Positions 9,301 to 20,005 of a stretch of 64,000 nucleotides of DNA are shown here, in pieces. The translations under genes and the position numbers were made by a program. How positions within the stretch are numbered: position 1 is the first letter of the stretch; each line of letters begins with the position of its first letter. Below the pieces are notes generated by a model, which worked only from the letters and a program-made list of their open reading frames with translations, did no database searches and was not told the origin of the DNA. Origin of the DNA: Coprobacillus sp. CAG:605 (GTDB lineage Bacteria > Bacillota_I > Bacilli_A > RF39 > UBA660); assembly GCA_000433255.1 (NCBI GenBank), contig HF998225.1, positions 31,502-95,501 on the forward strand. The letters run 5' to 3'.

Positions 9301-9744
9301 TTAGATCACCTCAGTAGTACCACCGGCTGCTTCAATTTTAGATACTGCAACACTTGAGAAACGATTAGCTTTAACTGTTAATTTCTTTTCAAGGTTACCA
9401 GTTGCTAAAACTTTAACACCAGATAGTTGTTTCTTAATAATACCCTTTTCTTTTAAAATTTCTGGAGTAACCACATCTCCATCGTTAAAGTGTTTATTTA
9501 AATCACTTAGGTTAATAGTTGCATATCTAGTTGTAAATCTTGCATTATTAAATCCACGTTTAGGGATTCTTCTATATAATGGAGTTTGACCACCTTGGAA
9601 CCATGGAGCTATTGAAGCACCACTACGTTTCTTTTGACCTTTTTCTCCACGAGTAGCAGTCTTACCCATTCCTGATCCAGGACCACGACCTACTCTCTTT
9701 TTTGCTTTTGCTTCAGGTAGAGCATTTAATTCATGTAACTTCAT
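9301..9744 (-). CDS. rplO: 50S ribosomal protein L15
   Basis: 147 residues. The [26 protein letters not shown] start region and [22 protein letters not shown] segment (here [17 protein letters not shown]) are diagnostic. It directly follows rpsE with a single-base gap; rpmD (L30), which normally sits between them, is missing. Confidence 0.99.
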   Translation of the reverse strand: MKLHELNALPEAKAKKRVGRGPGSGMGKTATRGEKGQKKRSGASIAPWFQGGQTPLYRRIPKRGFNNARFTTRYATINLSDLNKHFNDGDVVTPEILKEKGIIKKQLSGVKVLATGNLEKKLTVKANRFSSVAVSKIEAAGGTTEVI

Positions 9745-9745
9745 A

Positions 9746-10249
9746 CTATAATTCCTCTACTTTCTTTCCTCTTAATTCAGCAACATATTCAGCTGTTCTT
9801 TGAGATTTTAAAGCTTCTAATGTAGCCTTAGCAACGTTAACTTTAGTATTTGAAGCTAAAGATTTAGATACTACATCTTTTACACCAGCAAGTTCTAATA
9901 CTGCACGAGCAGCACCACCGGCAACTAATCCAGTACCTTCTTTAGCAGGTTTTAATAATACTTCAGCACGTCCAACTTTAGCTGTTGCTTCATGAGGAAT
10001 AGTTCTATTGTCAACTAAAGATACTTTAACAACATTTTTATTAGCAGCTTGTAATGCCTTTTTAATTGCTTCAGGAACTTCATTTGATTTTCCGCTACCT
10101 AAACCAACTAATCCTTTTCTATTTCCTACTACAACTGTAGCTAGAAATCTAAAATGTCTACCACCTTTAGTAACCTTAGTAACACGTCCAATTGATATAA
10201 CTTGATCTTCAAGCATACTTTTTTTAGATTCAGTTTCTTTTCTTGGCAT
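9746..10249 (-). CDS. rpsE: 30S ribosomal protein S5
   Basis: 167 residues. It has the [14 protein letters not shown] motif of the N-terminal dsRNA-binding-like domain and the C-terminal [18 protein letters not shown] segment. S5 affects decoding fidelity. It lies between rplR and rplO with an AGGAGG SD. Confidence 0.99.
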   Translation of the reverse strand: MPRKETESKKSMLEDQVISIGRVTKVTKGGRHFRFLATVVVGNRKGLVGLGSGKSNEVPEAIKKALQAANKNVVKVSLVDNRTIPHEATAKVGRAEVLLKPAKEGTGLVAGGAARAVLELAGVKDVVSKSLASNTKVNVAKATLEALKSQRTAEYVAELRGKKVEEL

Positions 10250-10261
10250 AATTTCCTCCTC

Positions 10262-10618
10262 TTAGAATTCTAATCCGTTTTCACGTGCAGCTTCAGCTAA
10301 AGCCTTAACACGTCCATGATAAAGGTATCCACCTCTATCGAAAACTACTTTTGTAATTTTAGCTTTTTTAGCTTTTTTAGCAATGTCAGCACCAACTAAT
10401 TTAGCACCTTCAACATTACCACCATTGTTGATTTTTAACTCAACTGATGAAGAACTAACTAGGGTAGTTTGTTTTTCATCATCAATAATTTGAGCAAAAA
10501 TATTATTATTTGATCTAAATACGTTTAATCTAGGAACTTCACTAGTGCCAGCAATTTTATTACGAACTCTAGTGTGTCTGATTTTACGCATTACATTACT
10601 TGATTCTTTCTTTATCAT
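10262..10618 (-). CDS. rplR: 50S ribosomal protein L18
   Basis: 118 residues. The core [20 protein letters not shown] and the C-terminal [26 protein letters not shown] are typical of this 5S rRNA-binding protein. The start with a good AAGGAGATAAGTT spacing is at 10616-10618. Confidence 0.99.
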   Translation of the reverse strand: MIKKESSNVMRKIRHTRVRNKIAGTSEVPRLNVFRSNNNIFAQIIDDEKQTTLVSSSSVELKINNGGNVEGAKLVGADIAKKAKKAKITKVVFDRGGYLYHGRVKALAEAARENGLEF

Positions 10619-10634
10619 AACTTATCTCCTTACC

Positions 10635-11174
10635 CTATTTAGCTGCTTTCTTTCCTTCTTTACGTCTTACATATTCGCCCTTATAACGGATACCTTTACC
10701 TTTATATGGTTCTGGTTCTCTTACTTTACGAATATTAGCCGCAAATTCAGTAACTCTTTGTTTATCAATACCTGAAACAGTAATTTCAGTATTGCTTTCT
10801 TGTTTAACTTCTAAACCTTCTGGTACATTAATTTCCATAGGATGAGAGAAACCTGCACTAATAGCAATTTTCTTACCATTAACATTGAATCTATATCCAA
10901 CACCAACAGCTTCTAATCCTTTAGAATATCCTTCAGTAACACCAATAATCATATTCTTGATTAATGAGTTTGTAGTACCATGTAATTGTTTAGTACTCTT
11001 ATTATCATTAGGTCTTTTAGTATAAACCTTATCTTCTTTAATTTCTACAACAATAGGTTCACTTACTACTAATTTAAGTTCACCTTTAGGTCCTTTAACT
11101 GTAATTAAATTATTTTCATTTGTAACAGTTACTCCAGCAGGAATAACTAATTCTCTATTTCCAATTCTACTCAT
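10635..11174 (-). CDS. rplF: 50S ribosomal protein L6
   Basis: 179 residues, normal length. Start MSRIGNRELVIPAGVTV and the C-terminal REPEPYKGKGIRYKGEYVRRKEGK are the two family signatures. L6 supports the factor-binding site of the 50S subunit. It is located between rpsH and rplR. Confidence 0.99.
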   Translation of the reverse strand: MSRIGNRELVIPAGVTVTNENNLITVKGPKGELKLVVSEPIVVEIKEDKVYTKRPNDNKSTKQLHGTTNSLIKNMIIGVTEGYSKGLEAVGVGYRFNVNGKKIAISAGFSHPMEINVPEGLEVKQESNTEITVSGIDKQRVTEFAANIRKVREPEPYKGKGIRYKGEYVRRKEGKKAAK

Positions 11175-11188
11175 AATTTAGTATTTCC

Positions 11189-11584
11189 TTACCAAATATA
11201 GGCAAGTACTTCTCCTCCTAGATTATTTTCTCTAGCTTCTTTATCAGTCATTAAACCTTTAGATGTAGAAATAATTGCAATTCCTAGTCCATTAAGAACA
11301 CGAGGAATTTCTGAAGCTTTGGCATAAACACGTAATCCTGATTTAGAAATTCTCTTTAAACCTGTAATTACACGTTCTTTCTTTTGACCATACTTAAGAT
11401 TAATTGTTAATTTATCTCCAGTAACATTTTTTTCATATTTATAATCATTAATAAAACCTTCTTTTTTAAGAATTTCAGCAATTCCTAAAGTCATCTTAGT
11501 TCCATTAACTTCTACAGTTTCATAACGCATTTGTAACGCATTACGCATTCTTGTTAGCATATCTGCTATATTATCTTGTACCAT
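11189..11584 (-). CDS. rpsH: 30S ribosomal protein S8
   Basis: 131 residues. It begins with [14 protein letters not shown] and ends with the signature [33 protein letters not shown]8 binds helix 21 of 16S rRNA and in many bacteria represses the spc operon; whether it does so here cannot be seen. An AGGAGG SD precedes it. Confidence 0.99.
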   Translation of the reverse strand: MVQDNIADMLTRMRNALQMRYETVEVNGTKMTLGIAEILKKEGFINDYKYEKNVTGDKLTINLKYGQKKERVITGLKRISKSGLRVYAKASEIPRVLNGLGIAIISTSKGLMTDKEARENNLGGEVLAYIW

Positions 11585-11601
11585 CTAAAATTCCTCCTTT
11601 C

Positions 11602-11787
11602 CTACCAACTAGATTTTCTTACACCAGGAATTTGTCCCTTATTTGCAAGTTCCCTAAAGCATATACGGCATAATCCAAATTTTCTTAATACGCCATGAGG
11701 ACGTCCACATCTTTCGCAACGACTATATGCACGAGTACTAAATTTTGGTGCTCTTTGTTGTTTTACAACCATACTTCTTTTTGCCAT
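11602..11787 (-). CDS. rpsN: 30S ribosomal protein S14, zinc type
   Basis: 61 residues, the short zinc-binding S14 (type Z). Two CxxC pairs are visible, [10 protein letters not shown] and CRICFRELA. No zinc-independent paralogue is seen in this window. The position between rplE and rpsH is standard. Confidence 0.99.
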   Translation of the reverse strand: MAKRSMVVKQQRAPKFSTRAYSRCERCGRPHGVLRKFGLCRICFRELANKGQIPGVRKSSW

Positions 11788-11808
11788 AAAATATTTTCCT
11801 CCTCTTTC

Positions 11809-12348
11809 TTACTTTCTAAATGGAAGTCCAAATGCATTTAATAAATGCAATGCTTCTTCATTTGTTTTAGCAGTAGTAACAAATACAATATCCATACCCA
11901 TTACTTTAACTACTTGATCATAATCGATTTCAGGGAATATAAGTTGTTCTTTAATTCCTAAAGTATAATTTCCTCTACCATCAAATGCAGTTTTAGAAAT
12001 ACCTCTAAAATCTCTAACTCTTGGTAAAGCTAAGCTAATTAACTTATTCATAAAGTTATACATAGCTTCTCCACGAAGTGTAACTTTGCAACCAATTGGT
12101 TGGCCTTCTCTTAACTTAAAGCCAGCAATTGATTTACGAGCTTTAGTAACTACAGGCTTTTGACCAGTAATTGCTTCTAAATCTTTAACAGCAGCTTCAA
12201 CAAACTTAGGTTCATGAGATCCTTCTCCTACACCCATATTAATAACTATTTTTTCTAATCTAGGAACTTCCATATTAGAAGAATAATTATATTCTTTCAT
12301 TAATGAAGCTGTTATTTCTTTATTATATAATTCTTTTAAATTACTCAT
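11809..12348 (-). CDS. rplE: 50S ribosomal protein L5
   Basis: 179 residues. It contains the family motif [15 protein letters not shown] and [26 protein letters not shown]5 binds 5S rRNA and forms an intersubunit bridge with S13. It lies 8 nt downstream of rplX. Confidence 0.99.
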   Translation of the reverse strand: MSNLKELYNKEITASLMKEYNYSSNMEVPRLEKIVINMGVGEGSHEPKFVEAAVKDLEAITGQKPVVTKARKSIAGFKLREGQPIGCKVTLRGEAMYNFMNKLISLALPRVRDFRGISKTAFDGRGNYTLGIKEQLIFPEIDYDQVVKVMGMDIVFVTTAKTNEEALHLLNAFGLPFRK

Positions 12349-12356
12349 AATTTCTC

Positions 12357-12617
12357 CTAACTAGCTTTCTTCTTTGAAGTTTTAGCACTTTTTACTTTTT
12401 CTTCAACTTTTTTTACATTAGAAACATGAATTGGTGCTTCAGTTTCTTGAATAGATCCTGTTTCATTCGTATATCTTGGTTTAAGGTGTTTTTTTACAAT
12501 GTTGATACCTTCAACAATAACTCTATCTTCTTTTCTAAGAGTTTTAATAATTTTGCCTTCTTTACCTTTATCTTTTCCAGCAATAATTTTAACTTGATCT
12601 CCAACTTTAACTTTCAT
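12357..12617 (-). CDS. rplX: 50S ribosomal protein L24 (short form)
   Basis: 86 residues, about 15 shorter than the usual 101-105. The KOW motif [19 protein letters not shown] is intact, followed by [13 protein letters not shown]. The C-terminal zinc-like or basic portion found in many homologues is replaced by a short Lys/Ser tail. SD AGGAGG, between rplN and rplE. Confidence 0.97.
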   Translation of the reverse strand: MKVKVGDQVKIIAGKDKGKEGKIIKTLRKEDRVIVEGINIVKKHLKPRYTNETGSIQETEAPIHVSNVKKVEEKVKSAKTSKKKAS

Positions 12618-12628
12618 TATTAATCCTC

Positions 12629-12997
12629 CTAAATAACTTCATTTGCAAGTGAAACGATTTTCATGAAATCTTTATCACGAAGTTCACGAGCAACTGGCCC
12701 TAAAACACGAGTTCCAATAGGACTCTTATCATCTTTGATTAATACACAAGCATTGTCATCAAATTTGATATAAGAACCATCTTTTCTTCTAACGCCTTCA
12801 ACACTACGAACAATAACAGCTTTAACAACCTTTCCTTCAGGAATGTTGCTATTTGGAATTGCTTTTTTAACAGTTCCAACTACGATATCACCGATATTAC
12901 CATATTTTACTTTAGATCCACCCATAACACGAATTACAAGTAATTCTCTTGGGCCTGAGTTATCAGCAACTTTTAATCTAGATTCTTGCATTACCAT
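12629..12997 (-). CDS. rplN: 50S ribosomal protein L14
   Basis: 122 residues. The start [15 protein letters not shown] and the [23 protein letters not shown] end are diagnostic. The SD (TAGGAGG) contains the TAG-like tail of rpsQ and lies 7 nt before the first ATG, which supports this start rather than the second Met. Confidence 0.99.
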   Translation of the reverse strand: MVMQESRLKVADNSGPRELLVIRVMGGSKVKYGNIGDIVVGTVKKAIPNSNIPEGKVVKAVIVRSVEGVRRKDGSYIKFDDNACVLIKDDKSPIGTRVLGPVARELRDKDFMKIVSLANEVI

Positions 12998-13008
12998 AAT
13001 GATACCTC

Positions 13009-13269
13009 CTATAAGATTACAGCCTTTTCAACTATTTTAACTAGTTCATATCTCTTAGTTTTAGATAAAGGTCTAGTCATAGCGATTCTAACTGTATCTC
13101 CTTCTTTAGCTTCATTCTTTTCATCATGAGCTACATATTTTTTAGAGTATTTAACTCTCTTACCATAAAGTGGATGATTTTTATAAGTTTCAACTAAAAC
13201 AGTAATAGTTTTATCGCACTTAGCAGATACAACCTTACCTGTAAGTTCAGCTCTTTTAGTTTCTGCCAT
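13009..13269 (-). CDS. rpsQ: 30S ribosomal protein S17
   Basis: 86 residues, with the OB-fold signature [26 protein letters not shown]. Its ATG overlaps the rpmC stop by one base (TAATG), and its own stop lies within the SD of rplN, so the three are tightly coupled. Confidence 0.99.
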   Translation of the reverse strand: MAETKRAELTGKVVSAKCDKTITVLVETYKNHPLYGKRVKYSKKYVAHDEKNEAKEGDTVRIAMTRPLSKTKRYELVKIVEKAVIL

Positions 13270-13475
13270 TAATTTTCTCCTCCTTCTGATAATTCTCTTT
13301 CACGCAAGATAGTCTTCATTCTTGCAACATCTTTTCTTAATTCATGGATTTTAGAAGGCTTTTCTAAACTTCCAGTGGATTGTTTAATTCTTAAATCTAA
13401 TAATTCTTTTTTAGATTCAGTAATCTTTTTATTTAAATCTTCATTAGTTAATTTTCTAAGTTCATTAATTTTCAC
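13269..13475 (-). CDS. rpmC: 50S ribosomal protein L29
   Basis: 68 residues, two long helices, with the signature [17 protein letters not shown]29 is near the peptide exit tunnel and part of the trigger-factor/SRP docking area. Its start overlaps the end of rplP by 11 nt. Confidence 0.98.
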   Translation of the reverse strand: MKINELRKLTNEDLNKKITESKKELLDLRIKQSTGSLEKPSKIHELRKDVARMKTILRERELSEGGEN

Positions 13476-13890
13476 TAGAATTACCTTCTTTCTTTACGAA
13501 TTTGCATGTAACAGGTAATTTATGAGAGGCAAGTCTTAGTGCTTCACGAGCTGTAGCTTCATCTACTTCACTAATTTCAAACATAATTTTACCTTTCTTA
13601 ACTACTGCTACCCATTCATCAACATTACCTTTTCCGGTACCTTGACGAGTTTCTAATGGTTTCTTAGTTCTAGCTAAATGAGGGAAAATATTAATAAATA
13701 CTTTACCACCACGTTTCATATAACGTGTCATAGCAATACGAGCTGCCTCAATTTGCTTAGCAGATACGTAAGCACCTTCTTTAGCCATTAAACCATATTC
13801 ACCAAAGTGTAATTCAGTATTACCTTTAGCATGACCATCATAAGTTAATCTATGAGGTTTACGATATTTAGTTCTTTTTGGAATTAACAT
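13465..13890 (-). CDS. rplP: 50S ribosomal protein L16
   Basis: 141 residues. The start [14 protein letters not shown] and the RMGKGKG-like region (here [24 protein letters not shown]) identify L16, which helps organise the A-site tRNA-binding region. Its start overlaps the end of rpsC by 23 nt. Confidence 0.99.
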   Translation of the reverse strand: MLIPKRTKYRKPHRLTYDGHAKGNTELHFGEYGLMAKEGAYVSAKQIEAARIAMTRYMKRGGKVFINIFPHLARTKKPLETRQGTGKGNVDEWVAVVKKGKIMFEISEVDEATAREALRLASHKLPVTCKFVKKEGNSSEN

Positions 13891-14548
13891 TTAAAGTCTC
13901 TCCCTTCTTATTTTTGTTAGCTGGAAGAATCTCTCCTTTATAAATCCAAACTTTAACTCCAATAATACCATAAGTAGTAAGAGCTTCAGCTGTACCATAA
14001 TCAATATCAGCACGAACAGTATGTAAAGGAACAGTACCTTCTGTATAACCTTCATTTCTTGCCATTTCAGCTCCACCAACACGTCCAGAAACTAAAGTTT
14101 TAATTCCCTTAGCTCCAGCCTTCATAGTATTTCTAATAGCACGTTTTTGAACGCTTCTAAATGGAGCTCTAGCTTCAATTTGTAAAGCAATATTTTGTGC
14201 TACTATTTGAGCATTTAAATCTGGATTTTTAACTTCTACTATAGATACGTAGATATCTTCTCCAACTAATTTCTTTAATTCATTTCTTAATTTTTCGATG
14301 TCTTCTCCACCTTTACCAATGATTACTCCTGGTTTAGCAGATTTAATAGTAACATCACATCTTTTGTCATTTCTTTCAATAACTACAGAGGCAACTGCAG
14401 CTTCTTTTAACTTTTTAGCTAAAAACTTACGAATTTTAATGTCATTATTTAAATATTTAGCATAATCTTTATTACTTGAAAACCATTTAGATTCCCAATC
14501 TTTATTAACACCAATTCTTAAGCCAATTGGACTAACTTTTTGTCCCAT
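13868..14548 (-). CDS. rpsC: 30S ribosomal protein S3
   Basis: 226 residues. Start [18 protein letters not shown], a KH domain with [11 protein letters not shown] around residue 80, and the C-terminal domain with [14 protein letters not shown]3 lines the mRNA entry channel. The ATG and the rplV stop share a base (14548). Confidence 0.99.
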   Translation of the reverse strand: MGQKVSPIGLRIGVNKDWESKWFSSNKDYAKYLNNDIKIRKFLAKKLKEAAVASVVIERNDKRCDVTIKSAKPGVIIGKGGEDIEKLRNELKKLVGEDIYVSIVEVKNPDLNAQIVAQNIALQIEARAPFRSVQKRAIRNTMKAGAKGIKTLVSGRVGGAEMARNEGYTEGTVPLHTVRADIDYGTAEALTTYGIIGVKVWIYKGEILPANKNKKGETLNVNSKKN

Positions 14549-14895
14549 TATTTTGCCTCCTTAACATTGTCACTAACTTTAATAGTTATATGACTTGTAC
14601 GTTTATCATGTCTATCAACATTTGAACGACTTCCGAATCTAATCTTCTTACGAGTTTTTCCTGGATTAATATAACATTCAGAGATAACTAAATCAGATTC
14701 TTTAGCACCGTTATTGTTAACAGCATTCGCAATAGCACTATTTAAAACTTTGCTTATTAAACGACTAGCTTTTGTATTTGTATTATTTAAAATACCTTGT
14801 GCAGTATGAACATCCTTACCTCTAATTAAATCAAGAGTCATTCTTGCTTTACGAGGAGGAATTAACGCACCTTTATGAATTGCATAAGTTTCCAT
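14548..14895 (-). CDS. rplV: 50S ribosomal protein L22
   Basis: 115 residues. The core [14 protein letters not shown] and the beta-hairpin tip region ([28 protein letters not shown]) that reaches into the exit tunnel are visible. It is slightly divergent at the tip but full length. The TAA stop overlaps the ATG of rpsC. Confidence 0.99.
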   Translation of the reverse strand: METYAIHKGALIPPRKARMTLDLIRGKDVHTAQGILNNTNTKASRLISKVLNSAIANAVNNNGAKESDLVISECYINPGKTRKKIRFGSRSNVDRHDKRTSHITIKVSDNVKEAK

Positions 14896-14910
14896 ATTTA
14901 ATTATCCTTC

Positions 14911-15174
14911 CTATTTTTGACCAGCATGGCCACCAAATTTACGAGTTAACGCAAATTCACCAAGTTTATGTCCAACCATATCTTCTGTAATATATACAGG
15001 GATAAACTCTTTACCATTGTGAACAGCAATTGTATGTCCTATGAAATCAGGGAAGATTGTTGAACGACGTGACCAAGTTTTAATAACTTCTTTTTTACCA
15101 CTTTTATTTAATTCTTGAACCTTTTTAAGTAATCTATCAAATACATAAGGTCCTTTTTTTAAACTTCTTGCCAT
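14911..15174 (-). CDS. rpsS: 30S ribosomal protein S19
   Basis: 87 residues. [16 protein letters not shown] start, [43 protein letters not shown] core; it pairs with S13 in the 30S head. SD AGGAGG, between rplB and rplV. Confidence 0.99.
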   Translation of the reverse strand: MARSLKKGPYVFDRLLKKVQELNKSGKKEVIKTWSRRSTIFPDFIGHTIAVHNGKEFIPVYITEDMVGHKLGEFALTRKFGGHAGQK

Positions 15175-15189
15175 TATTATTTCCTCCTA

Positions 15190-16020
15190 TTATTTCTTTT
15201 TACGACTAACAATTAACTTGTCAGATGCTTTCTTATTTTTTCTAGTCTTTAATCCTAGAGCAGGTTTACCCCAAGGTGTCATTGGAGCCTTACGTCCGAT
15301 TGGAGCACGGCCTTCGCCACCACCATGTGGGTGATCATTAGGGTTCATAACAGAACCACGGTTTGTAGGTGTAATACCCATATGACGTTTTCTACCAGCT
15401 TTACCAAGGTTTACAAGTTCATAATCTTCATTACCAACTGTACCAATAGTAGCCATACAAGTTCCAAGAATTTTTCTTGTTTCACCTGATTGTAGACGAA
15501 CCATAACATATTTACCTTCACGTCCTAATATTTGAGCACTAGTTCCTGCTGAACGAGCAATCTCAGCACCCTTACCAGGTTGAAGTTCTATACAATGGAT
15601 TACCGTACCTACTGGAATGCATTCTAATGGAAGTGCGTTACCAACTTTGATATCAGCTTCACGGCCATTTTCAATAATCATTCCTACTTTTAAATCTTTT
15701 GGTGCAATAATATATCTCTTTTCACCATCTTTATAGTTGATTAAAGCGATATTACTATTTCTATTTGGATCGTATTCAATAGTAGCAACACGACCAGGTA
15801 CACCAGTTTTATTTCTCTTAAAATCAATAATTCTATATTTTTGTTTTGCTCCACCACCAATGTGTTGAACAGTCATTCTACCTTGATTATTTCTACCACC
15901 AGTTTTAGTCTTTTTAACTAATAAAGATTTTTCTGGAGTAGTAGTAGTAATTTCATTATTACTTAAAGTAGTCATTCCTCTTCTACCATTAGTTGTAGGT
16001 TTATACTTCTTAATTGGCAT
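15190..16020 (-). CDS. rplB: 50S ribosomal protein L2
   Basis: 276 residues, full length. The conserved C-terminal region [35 protein letters not shown], close to the peptidyl-transferase centre, includes the invariant His of HPHGGG. Standard position between rplW and rpsS. Confidence 0.99.
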   Translation of the reverse strand: MPIKKYKPTTNGRRGMTTLSNNEITTTTPEKSLLVKKTKTGGRNNQGRMTVQHIGGGAKQKYRIIDFKRNKTGVPGRVATIEYDPNRNSNIALINYKDGEKRYIIAPKDLKVGMIIENGREADIKVGNALPLECIPVGTVIHCIELQPGKGAEIARSAGTSAQILGREGKYVMVRLQSGETRKILGTCMATIGTVGNEDYELVNLGKAGRKRHMGITPTNRGSVMNPNDHPHGGGEGRAPIGRKAPMTPWGKPALGLKTRKNKKASDKLIVSRKKK

Positions 16021-16036
16021 AATATCGACTCCTCTC

Positions 16037-16312
16037 CTATAATTCTATTGAGTAGCCATCTTTTAAGGTAACAATAGCCTTTTTATAAGTCTTAGTTTTA
16101 CCTGTATAACGACCAACTCTTTTATCTTTAGCTTTAGTGTTTAGTGTATTAACGCTTTTAACTTTAACATCAAAAGCCTTTTCAATAGCATCTTTAATTT
16201 GAATTTTGTTAGCACTTGATGCTACCTTAAATGTATACACATTATTGTTCTTTAAAGTCATAGACTTTTCAGTAACAACAGGTGCAATAATTACATCAGT
16301 AAAATCTTTCAT
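16037..16312 (-). CDS. rplW: 50S ribosomal protein L23
   Basis: 91 residues. Core [11 protein letters not shown] near the start and [32 protein letters not shown]23 docks trigger factor and SRP at the tunnel exit. Its ATG shares a base with the rplD stop. Confidence 0.99.
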   Translation of the reverse strand: MKDFTDVIIAPVVTEKSMTLKNNNVYTFKVASSANKIQIKDAIEKAFDVKVKSVNTLNTKAKDKRVGRYTGKTKTYKKAIVTLKDGYSIEL

Positions 16313-16935
16313 TATTTAAGTGCCTCCTCAATTTTCTTAACAGCTTCTTCTTCAATAACAACAGTATCAGCATTTACAAGATCATAACAATTGATTTCAT
16401 CGCTCATTAATGAATATGTATATCCTAAATTTCTTGTTGCTAAGTATAGGTTTTCACCATCATTAGCTGTAATAAATAGTACTTTACCATTTAATCCAAG
16501 AGTCTTAATTAATTCTTTAACTTCACTAGTTTTATTTGATTTTAATTCTAACGAATCAACAACTACTAATGATTTATTTTTAGCAATATGAGTTAAAGCA
16601 CTCTTAAGAGCAAGTACTCTTTCTTTCTTGTTCATTTTGAATGAATAACTTCTTGGGTTTACACCACCGGCAATTCCGCCACCAACCCATTGTGTTGCAC
16701 GAGTAGATCCTTGACGAGCTCTACCTGTACCTTTTTGTCTCCATGGTTTTCTTCCACCACCAGAAACTTCACTTCTTGTTTTAGTCTTAGCAGTACCTTG
16801 TCTAGATGCAGCAAGTTGTAAATCTATTGCTTTTTTAAGAACAACATCATTTGGTTCAATACCGAATACTTTAGCATCTAATGTTAAATCTTTAGTTTTT
16901 TCATTTTTGATATTTTTAACTTCTATCTTCGCCAT
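16312..16935 (-). CDS. rplD: 50S ribosomal protein L4
   Basis: 207 residues. The extended loop [30 protein letters not shown] reaches the exit tunnel. In Enterobacteria L4 represses the S10 operon through its leader; in Firmicutes a related leader control has been proposed, and a long leader is present upstream of rpsJ here. Confidence 0.99.
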   Translation of the reverse strand: MAKIEVKNIKNEKTKDLTLDAKVFGIEPNDVVLKKAIDLQLAASRQGTAKTKTRSEVSGGGRKPWRQKGTGRARQGSTRATQWVGGGIAGGVNPRSYSFKMNKKERVLALKSALTHIAKNKSLVVVDSLELKSNKTSEVKELIKTLGLNGKVLFITANDGENLYLATRNLGYTYSLMSDEINCYDLVNADTVVIEEEAVKKIEEALK

Positions 16936-16946
16936 AGTTGCACCTC

Positions 16947-17654
16947 TTAATTTTCTTCCTTAGTTTCAGTAGCTTCTGCATTATCAACTACTGTTTCTTC
17001 ATAAGAAATTAATTCTTCAGCCATTGGTTTTCTTTCATCCTTAGCTGCAGATTTAATTAAAACTAAAGATTTCTTAGCTCCTGGTACATTACCACTAACT
17101 AAAATATAATTTTCTTGAGCATTTACATCAACAATTACTAAATTTTGAATAGTAACAGTATCAACACCCATATGACCTGGTAATTTCTTACCTGGTAATA
17201 CTCTCATTGGTCTCATAGTTCCCATTGAACCTGGTCTTCTATGATATCTAGATCCGTGAGCACTTGGTCCAGATGCTTGTCCGTGTCTTTTAATAACACC
17301 TTGAGTTCCATGACCCTTACTAGTTCCGGTTACATCTACTACTTCTCCAATAGTAAATAAATCAGCACTAATAGTATCCCCTAAGTTATAAGAGCCTTCA
17401 TAATCTCTTATTTCTTTTAAGAAGCGCTTAGGAGTTGTATTGGCTTTTTTAGCATGACCAATACTAGCTTTAGTAGCGTTTTTTTCTTTTTTGTCACAAA
17501 CGCCTAATTGAATTGCGTTGTATCCGTCAGTTTCAACACTCTTGACTTGAGTTACAACATTAGGTTCAACTTCAATTACAGTGACAGGAACAACTTTACC
17601 TTCTTTAGTGAAAACTTCAGTCATTCCAACTTTGCGTCCTAAGATTCCTTTCAT
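16947..17654 (-). CDS. rplC: 50S ribosomal protein L3
   Basis: 235 residues, with a ~20-residue acidic C-terminal extension ending in ATETKEEN beyond the usual ~210. Start [15 protein letters not shown] and the loop [21 protein letters not shown] near the peptidyl-transferase centre are diagnostic. Second gene of the operon. Confidence 0.99.
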   Translation of the reverse strand: MKGILGRKVGMTEVFTKEGKVVPVTVIEVEPNVVTQVKSVETDGYNAIQLGVCDKKEKNATKASIGHAKKANTTPKRFLKEIRDYEGSYNLGDTISADLFTIGEVVDVTGTSKGHGTQGVIKRHGQASGPSAHGSRYHRRPGSMGTMRPMRVLPGKKLPGHMGVDTVTIQNLVIVDVNAQENYILVSGNVPGAKKSLVLIKSAAKDERKPMAEELISYEETVVDNAEATETKEEN

Positions 17655-17674
17655 TTTTTAATCCTCCATATTTT

Positions 17675-17980
17675 TTAGTTTTGTTTGATACTAATAGCAA
17701 CACCACTTGGTAAATCTAAGTGAGATAATGCTTCAATAGTCTCTTTACTTGGGTTTTTAATATCAATAAGTCTTTTATGTGTACGCATTTCAAATTGTTC
17801 ACGAGCATCTTTATACTTATGAACAGCTCTTAATACTGTAACTTTTTCTACTTCAGTAGGAAGTGGAATTGGACCAGAAATTTCTCCCCCAGTTCTTTTA
17901 ACAGTTTCGACAATCTTACCAGCTGCTAAATCGATTGAACGATGATCGTAAGCTTTAAGATTAATACGAATTTTTGACAT
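17675..17980 (-). CDS. rpsJ: 30S ribosomal protein S10
   Basis: 101 residues. Start [17 protein letters not shown], then [39 protein letters not shown]. First gene of the operon and also the NusE transcription factor partner. The SD AAAGGAGG is 9 nt before the ATG at 17978-17980; an out-of-frame ATG lies between them. Confidence 0.99.
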   Translation of the reverse strand: MSKIRINLKAYDHRSIDLAAGKIVETVKRTGGEISGPIPLPTEVEKVTVLRAVHKYKDAREQFEMRTHKRLIDIKNPSKETIEALSHLDLPSGVAISIKQN

Positions 17981-18130
17981 ATTGCATGTCCTCCTTTCGC
18001 CTATATCTAGTATAGACTTGCTCCGTTATGAATTACCCGAATCGCCCTATTTTGATATTTTAGATAAATAATTATCAATCAACACCGCCTAGTGTATCGG
18101 CAACCTCACACATCCCCGCAGTCATACAGT
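17981..18130 (-). promoter_or_regulatory. Long 5' leader of the S10 operon
   Basis: About 150 nt of untranslated leader between the predicted start site (~18130) and the rpsJ ATG. It is clearly more GC-rich than neighbouring spacer DNA. Visible pairings are ACAC/GTGT and GCC/GGC around 18070-18095, and a hairpin CTATA-CTAGA-TATAG at 18001-18015 just upstream of the SD. This is consistent with a ribosomal-protein-binding autoregulatory leader (as known for S10 operon leaders), but I cannot confirm the fold. Confidence 0.5.
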
Positions 18131-18136
18131 TTCCAT

Positions 18137-18164
18137 ATTATCACAAAATAGCCTATAAAATCAA
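18137..18164 (-). promoter_or_regulatory. S10 operon promoter with extended -10
   Basis: Minus strand TTGATT (18159-18164), 16-nt spacer, GATAAT (18137-18142) preceded by TGT, i.e. an extended -10. It is the best promoter in the 374-nt gap 17981-18354. The rest of that gap (18165-18318) holds nothing I can name. Confidence 0.65.
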
Positions 18165-18318
18165 GCTTTTTCTGCAATTTTCGCAAATTTTTAAGTCTAA
18201 CTTTTTTTAAAATGCCTGCCGCCTAAATAAAATCCTAATTTATTAGAACATTTTAACCTATTATCTATAAATAAGGCATCCCAAGCATAATAACAATATT
18301 AAACCATTACTCTACACC

Positions 18319-18345
18319 AAAAAGGACATAACCAAAGTTATATCC
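18319..18345 (-). terminator. Terminator of gpmI
   Basis: Minus strand GGATATAAC-TTTG-GTTATGTCC (one G-U pair) then five T, 10 nt after the gpmI stop. Confidence 0.9.
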
Positions 18346-18354
18346 CCAAATTTA

Positions 18355-19860
18355 TTATTCCACAATCAAATTCTTAGTACCCTTCATTTCTTTAGGTATA
18401 GCAATATCCATATATTTAAGGATAGTCGGAGCAACACTAGTCAAATCGCCATTCCTTAGTTTCAACTTCTTATCTGTAATTATAAATGGCACAGGATAAA
18501 GTGAATGCGTCGTCACTGGATTATCATTTTCATCTAACATATAATCACAATTACCATGATCACTTAACAACACCACTGTATAAAAATTATCAAACGCTGT
18601 ATTTAAAACCATTCCTAAACATTTATCAATATTTTCCAAAGCCTTAACAGTTGCCTCTAAATTTCCCGTATGCCCTACCATATCTGGATTAGCATAATTC
18701 ATCAAAATAAAATCATAATCATTCTCTAAACACTCTACACATTTTTCCGTAACTTCATAACAAGACATTTCCGGTTTCATATCATAAGTAGCCACCTTAG
18801 GACTAGGCACTAAATACCTATCACATTTTTCTAAATCTAATTCCTTTCCCCCATCAAAGAAATAAGTTACGTGAGCATACTTTTCGGTCTCTGCAATACG
18901 TGCTTGACTTAACCCCAAATTACTTAAATATACCCCTAAAGCATTATTAATCTCTACATGTTCTAAAAAATGTCTACCATTCTTTGCTTCATCAATTGGA
19001 TATATTGAATAACACTTTAAATTTGGCATAAGTTTATTTTCAAAACCATCAAAACTACTATCCGTAATTGCTCTTAAAATTTGTTTAGCTCTATCTGGAC
19101 GATAATTCATCCATAACAAAATGTCTCCATCTTGAATAGGCTTTCCTTGTTCTAAAATTATTGGTGGCAAAAATTCGTCTGTAATATTTTTCTTATAACA
19201 ATACTCTATTGCATCCGCTAAATTTCTAACATGCGCACCCCTGCCATTAACCTCTGCATCATAATATAATTTCGTACGATCCCATTTCTTATCTCTATCC
19301 ATAGCATAATATCTACCACATACTGAAACCACACTTCCCATATTATATTTCTTTAATAAATCATCAATTCTCTTTATATATTTATATGAAACAGTAGTCT
19401 CTGTATCTCTACCATCACTAATAGCGTGAACAAAAACATTAGAAACATCATTTTTATGTAATACTTCAATCATTCGTTCAAAAAACTCAATATGTGAATG
19501 AATCCCCCCATCTGATAATAATCCCATCATATGTATAGGTTTATTAGTACTCTTTGCATAATCTACTAAATTCTTAAATTCTAGATTCTTACTTATTTCA
19601 TCATTTAAAAACCAATCTTCTATCTGCATAAAATTTTGTTTAACTAATCTTCCCGCTCCAATTGTTTGATGTCCTACCTCACTATTTCCCATTTGATGTT
19701 TAGTTAATCCCACATACTGTTCTGAAGCCATTAACTGACAATGAGGATAATTATTCCATAGTGAAACAAAATTTGGCATCTTAGCTAACTTTACTGCATT
19801 TCCATGTACTTCATTACGTAACCCAAAACCATCTAATATTATTGTTAATATTTTCTTCAT
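18355..19860 (-). CDS. gpmI: 2,3-bisphosphoglycerate-independent phosphoglycerate mutase
   Basis: 501 residues, full length. It interconverts 3- and 2-phosphoglycerate in glycolysis using two Mn ions. LDGFG near residue 10 gives the first metal Asp, and GNSEVGH near residue 60 has the catalytic Ser. The C-terminal phosphatase-like domain has LSDHGNCD and TTHSLYPVPFI. It is the last gene of a same-strand glycolytic cluster with gap and pgk, separated from pgk by spo0A, and has its own probable promoter and a strong terminator. Confidence 0.98.
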   Translation of the reverse strand: MKKILTIILDGFGLRNEVHGNAVKLAKMPNFVSLWNNYPHCQLMASEQYVGLTKHQMGNSEVGHQTIGAGRLVKQNFMQIEDWFLNDEISKNLEFKNLVDYAKSTNKPIHMMGLLSDGGIHSHIEFFERMIEVLHKNDVSNVFVHAISDGRDTETTVSYKYIKRIDDLLKKYNMGSVVSVCGRYYAMDRDKKWDRTKLYYDAEVNGRGAHVRNLADAIEYCYKKNITDEFLPPIILEQGKPIQDGDILLWMNYRPDRAKQILRAITDSSFDGFENKLMPNLKCYSIYPIDEAKNGRHFLEHVEINNALGVYLSNLGLSQARIAETEKYAHVTYFFDGGKELDLEKCDRYLVPSPKVATYDMKPEMSCYEVTEKCVECLENDYDFILMNYANPDMVGHTGNLEATVKALENIDKCLGMVLNTAFDNFYTVVLLSDHGNCDYMLDENDNPVTTHSLYPVPFIITDKKLKLRNGDLTSVAPTILKYMDIAIPKEMKGTKNLIVE

Positions 19861-19883
19861 TTTATCAACCCTTTTCTATAACT

Positions 19884-19913
19884 ATTTTATCACAATTTAC
19901 AATTTTATTTCAA
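19884..19913 (-). promoter_or_regulatory. Probable gpmI promoter
   Basis: Minus strand TTGAAA (19908-19913), 18-nt spacer, TAAAAT (19884-19889), 24 nt upstream of the ATG. Confidence 0.45.
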
Positions 19914-20005
19914 TAAATGAAAATTCCCCATATTTATGCCATTTTTTTGTACTACATATCATTTTTTCAAAGGAAAAAGAAAAAATGATTATTTCTAACC
20001 ATTCT

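Noticed and set aside
19958..19989. Perfect AT-only hairpin ATCATTTTTTC/GAAAAAATGAT downstream of spo0A
   Set aside because: Stem is A/T only and no T-run follows it on the minus strand, so I do not call it a terminator, though it may weaken transcription.
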